Source: Delphinus delphis (taxonomy: Eukaryota; Chordata; Mammalia; Artiodactyla; Delphinidae). Taken from it: 64,000 bases of DNA. The notes below the pieces were generated by a model. It worked only from the letters and a program-made list of their open reading frames with translations. It was not told the DNA's origin and did no database searches. The stretch spans positions 27,110,168-27,174,167 of the forward strand of contig NC_082685.1 of the NCBI RefSeq assembly GCF_949987515.2, written 5' to 3'. Every line of letters begins with the position of its first letter. Within the stretch, counting starts at the first letter, position 1. The position numbers and the translations under genes are program-made. This document shows, piece after piece, positions 36,510 to 48,328 of the stretch.

Positions 36510-36640
36510 AGGAAGATGGTTCTGTTATTGTCTTATTTTTACAGTTGAGGAAGGTGAAGTACAGAGAGGTGCTGCAACACGTCCAAAGTTGTCCTGCTGG
36601 TAAGTGATGGTGGAACGAGATTCTGAAGGCCAGGCATCTT
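36510..36640 (-). mobile_element. MIR fragment
   Basis: ATTTTTACAGTTGAGGAAGG then TGAAGTACAGAGAGGTGCTG. Confidence 0.6.
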
Positions 36641-37659
36641 TGTTCTCACGCTCAGAAATTGCTTGCTTGGAGTCCTTCTGGATCTGACTCTGCAAACGAC
36701 AATGTACTGGCTTGGGTCACTCTGTGCAGAGGACAAGGCAAGCCTTCAGCCAGCCTTTTCTGCGTCTGACACTTCCAAAGTTGGTGACCCCAGGCATCCA
36801 AGAGGTGAGGAGCTGAGTTGCCCAAGGATGCAATGACGGATCGCCAGGTGTCAGACACTGGGCCCAGCCTTGCATCTTGCTGCCATGTGGAAACAGGATG
36901 GGCTCAAGGAGTTTATAGCCCACCGTGGGGGGCTTTCGGCCTTCAGCATCTGTGAGCATCTCCCGGGCCACTAGCCACGTGCAGATGTCAGTGCCCACAC
37001 CCCAGGCGGCAGAGGCTGATTCTGTAGGTCTGAGGTGAGACTTTGGGGCCTGAATCTCTGACAAACACCCTGGATAATTCTATGCAAGTGTTCTTTCTAC
37101 TTTTGGAAATTATGAAAGAAAAAGAAAGATCTGTCAAATAGGTATGTGCCCTACAGTTATCTGTTAACCAGGAAGGAAGGGGAGAGCAGGCTCTGTTTCA
37201 GCTTTGCAAGAAAGGGGGATGTCAAAGAGATGTCACTTTATGGGTAAGTCACCCACCAGCTCCCCCTCCCCCGTTGCCCCCCAAGCACCATCCCCGTGGC
37301 TGCTCTCCAAAGAAGCGCTGAGTCGGCTCCCAGGCAGCCGCCCATCTGAGCTCCCTGTGTCGTGCTCCTACACCTCCCTTCGCTTCCACTGGAAAAAAGA
37401 AAATTGCCAAGTAATTGCTCTTCGACAGCCCCTGCTGGTCTCGGTCCTTTCCTTCTTGCTGAGATTATAATTAGGGAATCAGTAAATTTAAACAGAAAAT
37501 CCATGAGCTGCACAGAGCCTTCATCTTTCAAACGCCATTTTACGTACCCTGCAAGTGGCACTCGTACCCGGTATGGACAGCGGTGGCAGGACGAGGCCCT
37601 GAGTCAGGTGGGGATGGGAAGCCCGGGAGCACAGCCCCTCGGCTCTCAGCACGGGTACA

Positions 37660-37890
37660 GGGGCAGCAGCATGAATGAGCATTTGCTGTGCCCTGGAGGC
37701 TGGGCCAGGTGCTTTCTAAGCCTTGCTTTATTACATCTACCCTTGGAGGTAGCACTAGTTTTATTCCCATTATGTAGATGAGGAAACTAAGGCTCAGAGA
37801 GACAGTGACTTGCTCAAGGTCACACAGCTAGGAAGAGACTCTTAAGATGGACTTGAAGCCCCACATGTCTGATCTCTCAACCTATGTGTT
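37660..37890 (-). mobile_element. MIR SINE
   Basis: TATGTAGATGAGGAAACTAA, TTGCTCAAGGTCACACAGCT, reverse MIR. Confidence 0.78.
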
Positions 37891-38149
37891 TTATCTTGAA
37901 ATTTGACTGCTCTCAATGGACTGGGGGCCTAAACCCCAGGTCAGAGTAAGTTTCAGGTTGTGTGGTCCTCCTTTTTCCCCTTCTAAAGTCTGGGGGCAGC
38001 CACAGCCCGGCCTACGCCCGGAGGGTCTATAGGTCTAACAGAGGCTCTTGGTGGGGCTGAGAGAGAGGAAGAGAATTCTGCCCTTCCTGTGAGCTGTGGC
38101 TTTTCTCTGTACTGATAACACCGCCTCCCTACCCTGGGTCCTCGAAATA

Positions 38150-38280
38150 ACTTGTCTGGGCAGGAAAACCCTTAGCATCACCTCTACTTCCATTCTTCTG
38201 ATGAGGAATCAGAGGCCTCAGAGAGAGAAAATGATTTTGCCCAGGGTGCCTCCGCCAGCTATTGGCTGATGGATTTGGGA
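38150..38280 (-). mobile_element. MIR fragment
   Basis: TTCTGATGAGGAATCAGAGG and CTCAGAGAGAGAAAATGATT. Confidence 0.5.
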
Positions 38281-38539
38281 CGAGGTGCTTCCCGACGCCC
38301 TCCAAGGCTGGGCTGCTTCTCCAGGGTTCTGCAGCTCTGCAGGGCTGGACTCCAGCTGCAGGGAATGGGTCTGTCCAAACAGAAAGCCAAACCATTGGTA
38401 GGTGGAGAATGAAAGGAAGCTCATGTATCTTGTTCGCCTATGATGTGTTGGCTGTGAAACGGAAGGGTGTTGGAGCCACCCTGTCAGCGGGAACTTTTGG
38501 TTTTGCCTTTCTCAGTGTCATGTAAAAAGTGAGAATGTT

Positions 38540-38744
38540 GGGCTTCCCTGGTGGCGCAGTGGTTGAGAGTCCGCCTGCCGATGCAGGGGACACGGGTTCG
38601 TGCCCCGGTCCGGGAGGATCCCACATGCCGCGGAGCGGGTAGGCCCGTGAGCCATGGCCGCTGAGTCTGCGCGTCCGGAGCCTGTGCTCCGCAACGGGAG
38701 AGACCACAGCAGTGAGAGGCCCGCGTACAGCAAAAAAAAAAAAA
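38540..38744 (+). mobile_element. CHR-type SINE, young copy with perfect target-site duplication
   Basis: Starts GGGCTTCCCTGGTGGCGCAG, contains the CHR body, and ends in an uninterrupted A tail. It is flanked by an identical 16-base duplication AAAAAGTGAGAATGTT at 38524-38539 and 38745-38760. Low decay suggests insertion late in cetacean history. This is the short (deletion) subtype. Confidence 0.95.
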
Positions 38745-38879
38745 AAAAAGTGAGAATGTTTGTGGTCCATACCTGGTGGAGGTGATGTGAGGACGACTTG
38801 GGATCACGAATGTATGACACACACCTACAGTGTGGTGTTCAGTATGTGTTGGTTAAGAGCCAAGACCATTACTTGTTTC

Positions 38880-39090
38880 CTTGTTTAATAGTGTACTAAC
38901 ATTATTAATAATTCTTGTAATAACACTGTGGGATATTAATACCTCCATTTTCCAGATGGGAAAACCAAGGCTCGCAGAGATTAGGGAATTTGGTTCAAAC
39001 ACAATAGCTAGTAAGTGGCAGGTCCTGGGTTCCAGCTGGGATATGTATGATCCTGGGCCTGCACTCCCTGCTTTAACACGTCAGCTACAG
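38880..39090 (-). mobile_element. MIR SINE
   Basis: CCATTTTCCAGATGGGAAAA and AATAGCTAGTAAGTGGCAGG. Confidence 0.7.
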
Positions 39091-39469
39091 CTTGAGGGGG
39101 AGAGGTGTTAGTAGGACAGGGATATCTAATGGGATGGAAGACATGAGACACCCCAGACAGATCAACCCATGACCTGCCTCTTCAGGACAAGCTTCAGTGC
39201 CTGGTCTACCGTACTTTTCAACCACCCTGCACCACAGAAAAATGCAGAAGGTACAAGTTGCCCTGTAGGCCAGGAACAAAGGCTTGGGAACCTTGCCACT
39301 TAACTGGTCCTGGTTCTTATGGAACTTCCCCTGGTCGCCAGTCACCTGCTGCAGGGGTTCTTTCATTTAGTAGTAAATAAGGGGGAAAATCCCTTTTAAA
39401 CCCTTTCCCCTCTGTTCAAATCTTATTTGTGATTTTTAAACATATTCAAGACTGCCACACCTCTTTCTT

Positions 39470-39590
39470 TCTCTTTACCCTTTGGGCTTTTTGTCTCTCC
39501 CCTCTCTGGTCTCTCTTTGTCTCTCTGGCTCTCTCTGTGTCTTGCTCTGTCTCCCTCTTTCCCTCTGTGCTTCTGTCTCTGTCTCTTGGC
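39470..39590. repeat. (TCTCTG)n-like pyrimidine-rich low-complexity tract
   Basis: Long run of CT-rich words (TCTCTC, TCTCTG, TCTTTG) on the + strand. Confidence 0.8.
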
Positions 39591-40864
39591 TTGGGAACAC
39601 GGAGAAAGTTAACCATGATTCCAAGGGGGAACCTTAGCCCCCCTCCTTTCCGACACCCCCCCTCCACAAGGCCCTCTGTTCAGAGCTCAGTGACCGCTTG
39701 GGCGCACAGCACCAGCTCAGCACCTTGGTGAGGACATCACTTTTAAGTCTCACTGTAATTTTCCCCGGCCTCAGAAACTCCCAGCTAAGCCTCTCTCCTC
39801 AGGTTGCTAAATGTAAATAAACAAGTCCCTAGATGGGAAGGGCAGGATCGTAAATTGGCTGTGTTTCTGCAAAGCAAAACTTCTTAACCAGAATGTGGCA
39901 CGCTCTTCATCTTGCTGCCTGGAGGGGGCAAAGAGATGACAGAGGACAGAGGACCTCGAGAGTAGGAGGAAAAGAGAAACAACAAGCAGAAGCCAGGGGA
40001 GAAAGAGAAAGGGTGATTGAGGGGGAGGAGAAGATATGGAAAGGCCCATGGGAGTCACACCCACCTCTCTCATACCATAGGTGATGAGTTTAAAATGAGG
40101 TTTTCCATTTCACTGCCAGATAAACTGAGGCTGCTGGAAGCTCAGTGTCGATGCTAAGAGAGGGCAGAGTTTCCTCCACAATTAACAATGGTGCAGCAAG
40201 GGCAGAGAGAGAGAGAGGGAGTTTCTGAGCTCCCTAAACCCCAGGAACTAGAGAACCACATTCTGCATTGTTTTTCTTCCCACTGGCGGAACTGAACTGG
40301 CCTCCAAGTCCAAGCCCACTGTTCTGCTGATCTAGCTCTGTCTGGCAAATGCATTTGGGGCTTCTGCAGTTTTCCTGAGAAACAGCACATTTCCTAGGGA
40401 GTAAACACCATCCTTGACTCTTGTTCTCTTCAGTTTTGGGGGCCAACCCTTGAACATCACCTGGACCCCGCTTTGCTGAAGAGGAAACGTCGTGCAGTGA
40501 TGTCGTAACCTTAGCAGGAGACAGACGCCAGACAGGATTTAAATGGGGGCAAGGGTGTTGATTAAGGCCTCGGGAGAAGCTGCACGCTTTTTTTCCAGCC
40601 TCACCATGGAAGGGATGGAGGCGAACCCAGGGTGAAAGAGGCTTCAGCCCGCATGCACACACCCACACTCCTGGCACAGTCCACAGCGCTGATGCTCGAA
40701 GCAGTAACATCAGCCTCTTTGTAGCACCTAGGCCAGCCGAAGGCCCGGAAGCAAGTCAGGCTTTCAGCCTTTCCACCCAAGGAAAAAAAGCCACATTTTT
40801 GCTAATGCTCACCTCCTCTGGCCTTGGACCTGGCGCTGGGGTGGGGAGAGAAGAGAGCAATGTT

Positions 40865-40881
40865 GCCCTGCCCTCTGCTGG
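40865..40881 (-). promoter_or_regulatory. Candidate CTCF site, - orientation
   Basis: On the - strand the site reads CCAGCAGAGGGCAGGGC. This matches the CTCF core (CCASYAGRKGGCR) at every core position. It lies between KCNIP1 and LCP2. Motif match is direct; occupancy is inferred. Confidence 0.5.
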
Positions 40882-42418
40882 GGTAAGCACCGCAAAACAG
40901 CACTTAATCCAGGGACTGAGGAGCTTAACCCGTTTCCTGGGTTTCAGGTTATCTGAGTGGAAACCCTCTTTAGCTCCACATCTTGAGAGTGGAAGGATCT
41001 TTCTGAGACCGCAGCCTGGATGGCAGAGCAGAGGCCATCGTGGATTCTTGGCACTGAACTTGGAGAAGCCAGTGACCTGGACTCTGGACTCAGTGACCCG
41101 AAGTGTACCTACACCAGGACACATGATGTGAAACACTTTCTTTGCTGAAGAAGCTTTGCTAAGAATACATTTTTCATGTTCCCCTTTCTTCTAAAAGTCA
41201 GACACATAGGCATTTACCTCATTTGGGTTCAGTGAAGTGTCTTCTGTTTACTGAATTTCTCTTCTTCCTGTGGTTTGGCTGGGCAGGGTGCCGTCTTGCA
41301 TCAACTTGCTGTCTGGGATTGGTACCCTCCCACCTGCCCACGCTGGGCGTCAGTGGCCAACAGAAGCCCTCTGTGTCCTGAGACAGGCACAGGCCCCTCT
41401 GGTCAGCAAATGGCCCCATAGCAGCCTTCCAGTGACCTGGGCTCAAAGGGCTTCAGGCAGGGCTGGCCCCTGGGGCAGCGCCGGCAATCGGAGCTAAGGC
41501 TGCTTTCGAAGCCCACTGGCTTTGCTTGGTTTGTCTCTCTCCTCTCTGTCCCTTTCAAGGGTGGTGGGCAGCCTGCTGGTGGATCACAAAGACAGGGATG
41601 CATCATTTCCACCTGAGAAAGGAAAAGAAACAGAAGATGCCTAGTATGAGTCTTCCTGAAGACTCATCTTGACCATCCCCAGGGAGCCGTCGGGACAACT
41701 CTCATGGATTCAGGGAGAATCTTGTCCCCCCAAGTAGGGCCCTTCCTCTCCTGCCACCATGATGCGTTTTGGGGGAGGACCACCACCCTGTTTCTTTGCT
41801 TAGTCTGAGCTGATTTGAGGAAAAGGAGAACATTGTGTGAGCAATGGACCTGACCACCCTTCCTCATGGACCCACCAAGGTGGAGGGAGAGGGGAGAGGG
41901 ACTTTTCCTTTATTCCCTCCGCAAAGGCAGCAGCTCCTGGAGGAAAGTTTGAAAGCCTCAGTAACCAGCTGCACATAAGTGTGTGTACACACACACACGT
42001 ACATACACACTCCCCATCATCATGTGACCCTGGGCAGCCTCTGCTGAGGAGCCCACAGTTCATATTAGCCCTCCTTTCCTGCACCCTCTCCCTAGCATCC
42101 ACACACCACGTTGCACCAATCCCTGCAGACATCAGTCCTTTACCAGGAACGAGGGCATCCTTGACCCTTGAGATGGCTGAGAAAAGAAACTGTGCTCTTC
42201 CCCAGCCACGGTACAGACATGGGAATTTCCTTCAAGGTCAGGACCACATCTCCTTCTCAGCAACCCCTCGTGGCCCCAAGAGCGAGAGGGAAGTCTTATG
42301 CCCCCAAAGAAAACGGAATTGCCTGTGACTCATACCCGGCCCTGCTGGTTGAGAAATCTACTTCCTGCGGTTGAGGGTAGGGGAGTGGTGTGGAACTGGG
42401 GCAAGGGGAGGGGTGTGC

Positions 42419-42441
42419 GTGCGTGTGTGTGTGTGTGTGTG
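42419..42441. repeat. (TG)n microsatellite
   Basis: Short TG run with one C interruption. Confidence 0.85.
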
Positions 42442-43184
42442 TTCCACATTGGCCCCCCTAGTGAAATGCGGCGACTTGCTAAGCTTTCCTGAGACCAGGG
42501 CTTTCAGAAAACCAGCTCCCAAAACACCGAACCCTAGATGATCCGGTGTGGCCCACAGTCTGTTTGGACATTGTTTTAAAGAGCAAGACAAAAAGAACTA
42601 AATGAGAGAGAAAAATAATTCGGCCACATGTATTGCTGCTCCCACAATAATCTGAATGATCTGCTCCCACGCGACGTGGGGAAAGGGGAGGGTATTGTAC
42701 AAGCCAAGCTCACGGAGGCCCTCGGAGGCTTGGTCTAGTGCCAGCGCCCGCCGGCTTCCCAGCTCTTGTCCTCGATTTCTAAGCCTTGGAGTGATGCCCC
42801 CTTGCCTTCTGAAGACTCTGCTGCTTCTTTTGATTTGCAGCTCTGCCTCTGGAGGGATTGTCATGCTGGATCTTGAGGGAAGGGGAAGTGAAGCCGTTTC
42901 GAGTTTTCTTTTCCTTTTTTTTTTCTGTTGTGGCAAAAGGGAAATATCAACTTGGATATAAACGAAATGGGGAACTGAGACTCACCACATGGTTTTTGGT
43001 GTTTTCTCGGTTTGATAGAACAGGAGCAAAGAAGAAAGGTGCTTTCTGACGGTACAGTTTAACTTCTAGGCAACGGGGTCATTATTTGTTTAAAGAAAGG
43101 AAGAGCAAATAATGTTTGTCTAAACCTATTATTTTACTAAACGGTCTTATTTACTCTTTCCCCCAAACCCAATGACTTGTGTCC

Positions 43185-43250
43185 CCATGTCACGGTGGGG
43201 AAACTGAGCCTGAGAGGTGAAGAGGCCTGTCCAAGGTCATTCATGTAGAG
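43185..43250 (-). mobile_element. MIR fragment
   Basis: GGTGGGGAAACTGAGCCTGA then GGCCTGTCCAAGGTCATTCA. Confidence 0.55.
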
Positions 43251-43276
43251 ATGAATGCTCAAGAAAGGATCCAAAA

Positions 43277-43452
43277 TCTTTTAAAAAAATTTTTTATTGA
43301 CGTATAGTCGATTTACAATGTTGTGTTAGTTTCAGGTATACAACAAAATGATTCAGTTATACATATATATATATATATTCTTTTTCAGATTCTTTTTCCA
43401 TATAGGTTATTACGAGATGCTGAGTATAGTTCCCTGTGCTATACAGCAGGTT
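43277..43452 (-). mobile_element. 5'-truncated L1 3' end
   Basis: Cetartiodactyl-type L1 3' end on the - strand (TTTTTTATTGACGTATAGTC onward to CCCTGTGCTATACAGCAGG). Flanked by GAAAGGATCCAAA at 43263-43275 and 43453-43465, a 13-base target-site duplication. Contains a short (TA)n near 43362-43379. Confidence 0.88.
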
Positions 43453-43894
43453 GAAAGGATCCAAATCCTGCTCTGTTGCCAAACTTCCTGGGTTTTCCCA
43501 GTTCTTGCCCTGTCCCTGGCCCTTCCCGCCACCCTAGTCTATGACCTCGCTCTTCACCCAGGAGTCCTGAGGGATTGCAAGGACATCAGCCCTGGACCAG
43601 GAGGTAAGGGCTAGCCCCGGGCTGTTTCCAGTCAAGGGTGATAACTGTCCTTTCTGAGATGGGACCTGGGGCATCTCAGTTTGTCCAACAGCAGCGTGCC
43701 TGGCGTTCAGGACAAAGGTTGTCTTACCTGACACCAACCAGGTGGTCAGAAGAGGGTCCAGGTAAAGGTGGCGCCGAGGGCTCAAGGCAGAGACACACCA
43801 GAGACAAACTACATTTGAAACAGTGCACATGCATCGTGTTTATGTGTTCACTCACTCCTTCACCCAGTCAACAATTACATATGCCTCCGACTCA

Positions 43895-44235
43895 CTTCCA
43901 ATGAAGTCCAGACTCCTTTCCATGGCCTGCAAGACGCTGCATGGTCTTGTCCCTGCAGACTTCTCCACCCTCACGTCCCAGCCCTCTCCCTGTTTACTCT
44001 TCCTACCCTTTCCTGATCGTCGAACATGCTCAAGTCGTTCACATCAGGACTTTCTATTCCTCTTTGCCTGGCTGTTCACACAAATGTCACCTTCTCGTAA
44101 AGGGACTTGACCATTTCTTCTAAAGTAGCACCCTCAGTGACGTGATTTTGGTTAATTTATAGTACTCTTCTCACTCACCCATCTTGCTTATTTGTTTCTT
44201 CCATCTGGCTGTTCCTGGTTATATCTTTTTATAAT
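43895..44235 (+). mobile_element. L2 3' region
   Basis: GAAGTCCAGACTCCTTTCCA, CAAGACGCTGCATGGTCTTG and AATGTCACCTTCTCGTAAAG follow L2 order. Confidence 0.7.
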
Positions 44236-44533
44236 AAACTGATGATCTCGTAAGTAAAATGTTTCTGTGAGCCACTCTAGCAAGTTAATAGAACCTAAGG
44301 AGAGGGCTGTGGATATCTCTGATCCACAGCCGGTAGGTCAGAAGCACAGGGGACAACCTGGACTTGAGATTGGCCTCTGAAGCGGGGGGCAGGGGGCAGT
44401 CTTGTGAGACTGAGCCCTTAACTTATGGGATCTGATGCTAACTTCAGGAATATAGCATCAGAATTTGAATTGGGTTATAGGACACCTTGATGATGCCCTG
44501 AGCATTGCTTCGTGGTGTGGGAAAACCTCCTCA

Positions 44534-44534
<1 letters not shown>

Positions 44535-44564
<30 letters not shown>
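44535..44564. repeat. (CA)15 microsatellite
   Basis: Thirty bases of uninterrupted CA. Confidence 0.95.
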
Positions 44565-44565
<1 letters not shown>

Positions 44566-45004
44566 TGGAACTGGGTCCAGAACCCTTAGTACTCAAGAAT
44601 TATTTCTTGAAAAAAGGAACAAAAGGAGAGCACAGTGAAAAGTAAGCCTGGCAAGGCTGCCCAGAGTTGGGAAATGCTAGGCGAAGGCATTTAGACTTTA
44701 GCCAGAGGAAAATAGGGAGTCATAGCAGGGTGGATGAGATGTGTGTTTCTGATGGTCACCCTGCCGCGGCACCGGAAATGTGTTGGGGAAAGTCCAGGCT
44801 GAAGCTTCAGGACTCTGAACCTGATTTTGTAGTCACGATTTTCTTTTTCTTTTCTTTTTCTTAAAGAGTTCCTCCCTGTCCAATTGTAGAAGCAAGTATA
44901 GAGCCTCCTCTAAAAATACAAGGTGGGGAAAGAATATGAGTTCCATTTGGGGCATGTTGAGCTTGAGGCAAATGAAGAAACCCCAAATGGAGATGTTCTG
45001 CAAG

Positions 45005-45190
45005 GAGAGTAGTGTGGTGGTTACGGCATGGGTCAGCGTTCAAATCCTGACTTCAGGCTGTGTGAACTTGGGCAAATGGGATGACAATCATAGTACCACC
45101 CTCCTAGGCTTGTTGTAAAGATCAGATGAGACAATGTATGGAAAGTCCTTAAACGGTGCCCAGCGTGTAGTAGGTCCTCAAAACAAGTTA
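45005..45190 (+). mobile_element. MIR SINE
   Basis: AGTGTGGTGGTTACGGCATG, GTTCAAATCCTGACTTCAGG, GTGTAGTAGGTCCTCAAAAC. Confidence 0.7.
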
Positions 45191-46309
45191 CATGTCAGCC
45201 CTTTGTATTGTGTGGGGAAGTGCAGATCTGGGCGTCACCAGAATGATGGAGACCTTGAGAGGAGTGGGGTCATGCAGGAAGAGTGTGTTAAGGCATGATA
45301 AGAAGGTCAAGGACAGAGCTCTAATACCTATCAGGGTGACCAGAGAAAGAGGAACCAGCAAGAGAGGCTGACAAGGATCAGACAAAGTGGTGGTGGGAGG
45401 AGAGCGAGTCCTAGAAGCCAGGGGAGGCGAGAATGCCCAGCAGGCACTGGATCCTGAGGGTCCCCTGCTGCTGACAGTACAGGCTGCTATTGTGGGCCTT
45501 GGGGAAGCCAACAGTGAGATGGGCAGAGGCTTCGGTGCAGAGCTAGGCACTGGGGAATGAACGTGTGTGCAGACGGCAAGTGTAGACCGTGTCCTCCTGA
45601 GAACCCTGGCTATGAGAAAAAGAGGGGAACGGAGACAGAGGGAAAAGACTTTTTGTGGTTGTTTGCTTTGCTTCTGGAGGACTCAGTTCGTTGTTTAAAA
45701 GATGAAATTCACAGGCTTGGGGGGGCTGTGAAGAGAGTTGGTAGAGAAGATATGAAGATTTGGAAGAGAGATAAATTAATGGATGGAAGATATGACTGTC
45801 TTGGAAGAATTAGAAAGGGGAGGATGGAGGACAGAGGGAGGAGTCAACTCGAAATAGCTCTCTGAGTCTGGAAGGAAGGGGCGAGTGTGGGAAGGTTATA
45901 AATACGTTTGTAGGTAGGAGGACAGGAAGTGGGGGAGTTAGGCCTGGTAGCCTCAGTTTTTTGTCTGTGAAGTAGGATACTAGGTCATCTGCGGAAATAT
46001 GTAAATATGTAGCATCTCTCCAACTGTGGGGCATTCAGGAGAAATTGTGATTGAGAATCTTAAAATCTCAAGAGGGGGTCCAGGGTTGGGGAAACCGAAG
46101 TTGATGGGAAAGTTATTAATATCCTTATAAATGACTTTACACTGAGTAATATAAAGCAAGGAACATAGCACACCAAGTGAGGACGAGACCTCAGAGGCAA
46201 CTTGCACATCTTTATTAGGGCCATGCGGTTCATTTTGATTTATAATCTTTTGTTTGCTTGCTAGGTGCTTGAAGCATTTCAGGATTTTCCTACCCTGCAG
46301 TTTAAACAA

Positions 46310-46978
46310 AATGCTCACACATTCATTGTTTAAATAATTTTTAAAATTATGAATAATTTCAAACACACAACAAAGTCGGAAGAATTGTACAGTGCACACC
46401 AATATTATCCACCACCTCGGTTCTACCATGAGCATTTTACTAAGCTAGTTTATTTAAACAAACTTTGAATTGTTTTAGATTTAGAGAAAGACTGTGAAGA
46501 TAGTGCAGAGGTCCCTTGTACTCAGTATCCTCTGCTTATTAACATCATGCATTAGTATAGTACATTTGTCATAATTAATGACCTAATTTTTTTTCCCTTT
46601 GGCCACTCCACGAGGCTGATGGATATTAGCTCCCCACCAGGGATTGAACCCAGGCCCTCGGCAGTGAAAGCAAGGAGTCCTAACCATTGGACCTCCAGGG
46701 AATTCCCATTAAAGAGCTAATATTGATGTATTATTATTAGCTGAAGTCCACACAGTTTTCAGGTTTCCTTACTTTTCTGCCTAATGTCCTTTTTCTGTTC
46801 TAGGCTCCCATTCAGGACACCACATTACATCTTACTGTCCTCTCTCCTTAAGTTCCTCATGGCTGTGATGATTTCTTAGACTCCCCCTGTTTTTGATCAC
46901 CTTGACAGTTTGAGGAATAATGATCTGGTACTTTGTGGAGTGTCCCTCAATCGGGAATTATCTGACGATTTTCTTTCT
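46310..46978 (+). mobile_element. Ancient L1 3' UTR fragment, split by a CHR-1-like SINE
   Basis: The two halves (to 46584 and from 46709) share the known order of old L1 3' UTR motifs, for example TTCAGGTTTCCTTACTTTTC and CTGTTCTAGGCTCCCATTCA. Confidence 0.6.
46585..46708 (-). mobile_element. CHR-1-like older tRNA-derived SINE
   Basis: On the - strand it begins GGGAATTCCCTGGAGGTCCA and has the tRNA-Glu-like box around GGGTTCAATCCCTGG. This subfamily is shared by cetaceans, hippos and ruminants. It splits an ancient L1 fragment. The flanking duplication is diverged. Confidence 0.85.
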
Positions 46979-46981
46979 TTT

Positions 46982-47095
46982 TTTTAAAAAAAATAATTTA
47001 TTTTTCCAGCTTTATTGAGATATAATTGACATATAAGAGTGTATTAAGTTTAAGGTGCACAATGTGATGATCTGATACACTTATACATAGAAAAG
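46982..47095 (-). mobile_element. Old L1 3' end
   Basis: T-tract followed by TTTATTGAGATATAATTGAC and TAAGTTTAAGGTGCACAATG, the reverse of an old L1 3' end. Confidence 0.7.
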
Positions 47096-47109
47096 AGCAG
47101 GGTGAGTTG

Positions 47110-47450
47110 TAGGAAAATTATAAAAGTTCATATCCTTGACCAGCAAGTCTACATCTAACAACTTATCCTAGACATAATCATGGATAAAAGAAGGCTCATT
47201 TCTGAGTTGTTTACAGTAGTGAAACTTGGAACCCACCGAAATATCCAACCGTAGGGCGTTTTTGAAATAAATTCGAGTACCTGCATACTACAGGGTGCCC
47301 TATAGTCATCTAAAAAGCTGCTCCAGAATGACATTCAGCCACATGGAAAACTGTTCACAATATGTTGCATATATTTTAAAAAAAGAGGTTGTGAAGAATT
47401 GTAGGAAGAATGTGATCCTATTTTGACAGTGCAAAAGGAAAAAAATTTTT
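47110..47450 (+). mobile_element. Ancient L1 3' UTR fragment
   Basis: CTTGACCAGCAAGTCTACAT, then ACATGGAAAACTGTTCACAA, then GAATGTGATCCTATTTTGAC follow the order of an old L1 3' end. Confidence 0.5.
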
Positions 47451-47717
47451 TAAATTTCCTTTTTAAAAAGGAAACAGTAAATTTGAAGTGTTTACTTTTT
47501 ATTATTCTTGTTTCTTACTTATATTTTATTAAAGTTTCCATAATGCCTATTTTTCCTTTGTAGGAAGAAAAAAATCAAAACTTTGTTCAAACAGTATAAA
47601 ATATGAGGGTAGCAGACAACTTGAAGGGATTTGGGGGCTGCAAGGGCGTGACGCCATTTTCCCCATCCCCACCCCCACCCCCTCCGGGTATCTTCCAGAT
47701 CTCTGCCGTCTGACCAG

Positions 47718-47738
47718 CTCAGCACCCTAGACAGCGCC
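47718..47738 (+). promoter_or_regulatory. RE1/NRSE-like REST binding site
   Basis: The 21-base site reads CTCAGCACC, then CT, then AGACAGCGCC. It carries both half-sites of the REST element with canonical spacing and about 18 of 21 positions agreeing with the usual matrix; the mismatches are at positions 1, 10 and 12. REST silences neuronal genes in non-neuronal cells. KCNIP1, about 24 kb away, is a neuronal gene, so it is the natural candidate target. The site is 2 bases from the target-site duplication of an L1 insertion. Function is inferred. Confidence 0.6.
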
Positions 47739-47756
47739 GGGGAGTCACTGCATTCT

Positions 47757-48328
47757 TTTTTAACATCTTTATTGGAGTATAATTGCTTTACAATCGTGTG
47801 TTAGTTTCTGCTTTATAACAAAGTGAATCAGTTATACATATACACATGTTCCCATATCTCTTCCCTCTTGCGTCTGCCTCCCTCCCACCCTCCCTATCTC
47901 ACCCCTCTAGGTGGCCACAAAGCACCGAGCTGATCTCCCTGTGCTATGCGGCTGCTTCCCACTAGCTATCTATTTTACATTTGGTAGTGTACATATGTCC
48001 ATGCCACTCTCTCGCTTTGTCCCAGCTTACCCTTCCCCCTCCCCGTATCCTCTAGTCTATTCTCTAGTAGGTCTGTGTCTTTATTCCCGTCTTAACCCTA
48101 GGTTCTTCATGACCTTTTTTTTTTTTCTTAGATTCCATATATATGTTGGATGAGTGGATAAAGAAGATGTGGCACATATATACAATGGAATATTACTCAG
48201 CCATAGAAAGAAACGAAATTGAGATATTTGTAGTGAGGTGGATGGACCTAGAGTCTGTCATACAGAGTGAAGTAAGTCAGAAAGAGAAAAACAAATACCG
48301 TATGCTAACACATATGTATGGAATCTAA
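47757..48328 (-). mobile_element. 5'-truncated L1 with 5' inversion (twin-primed)
   Basis: A perfect 16-base duplication GGAGTCACTGCATTCT flanks the insertion (47741-47756 and 48329-48344). The left part, to about 48144, is the L1 3' end on the - strand with its A tail at the left. The right part, from about 48145, is on the + strand and encodes a decayed end of the L1 ORF2 protein (for example KMWHIYTMEYYSAI). Both parts carry the stretch CATATRTATGGAATCTAA, so the two halves overlap by about 18 bases at the inversion. Confidence 0.9.

Larger units (their letters stand above)
39100..41980. other. Intergenic sequence, mostly single copy
   Basis: Contains the CT-rich tract at 39.5 kb, a purine-rich stretch near 39.94-40.06 kb and the CTCF-like motif at 40.87 kb. 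No exon recognised. Confidence 0.45.

Noticed and set aside
38540..38744. tRNA-like promoter boxes
   Set aside because: They belong to the tRNA-derived head of a SINE; no intact tRNA cloverleaf gene.
39716..39745. Second RE1-like match (CTCAGCACC then GGACATC)
   Set aside because: Only the left half-site is good and the right half is displaced and incomplete.
48143..48328. Frame encoding KMWHIYTMEYYSAI
   Set aside because: A decayed end of L1 ORF2 inside the twin-primed insertion, not a host gene.
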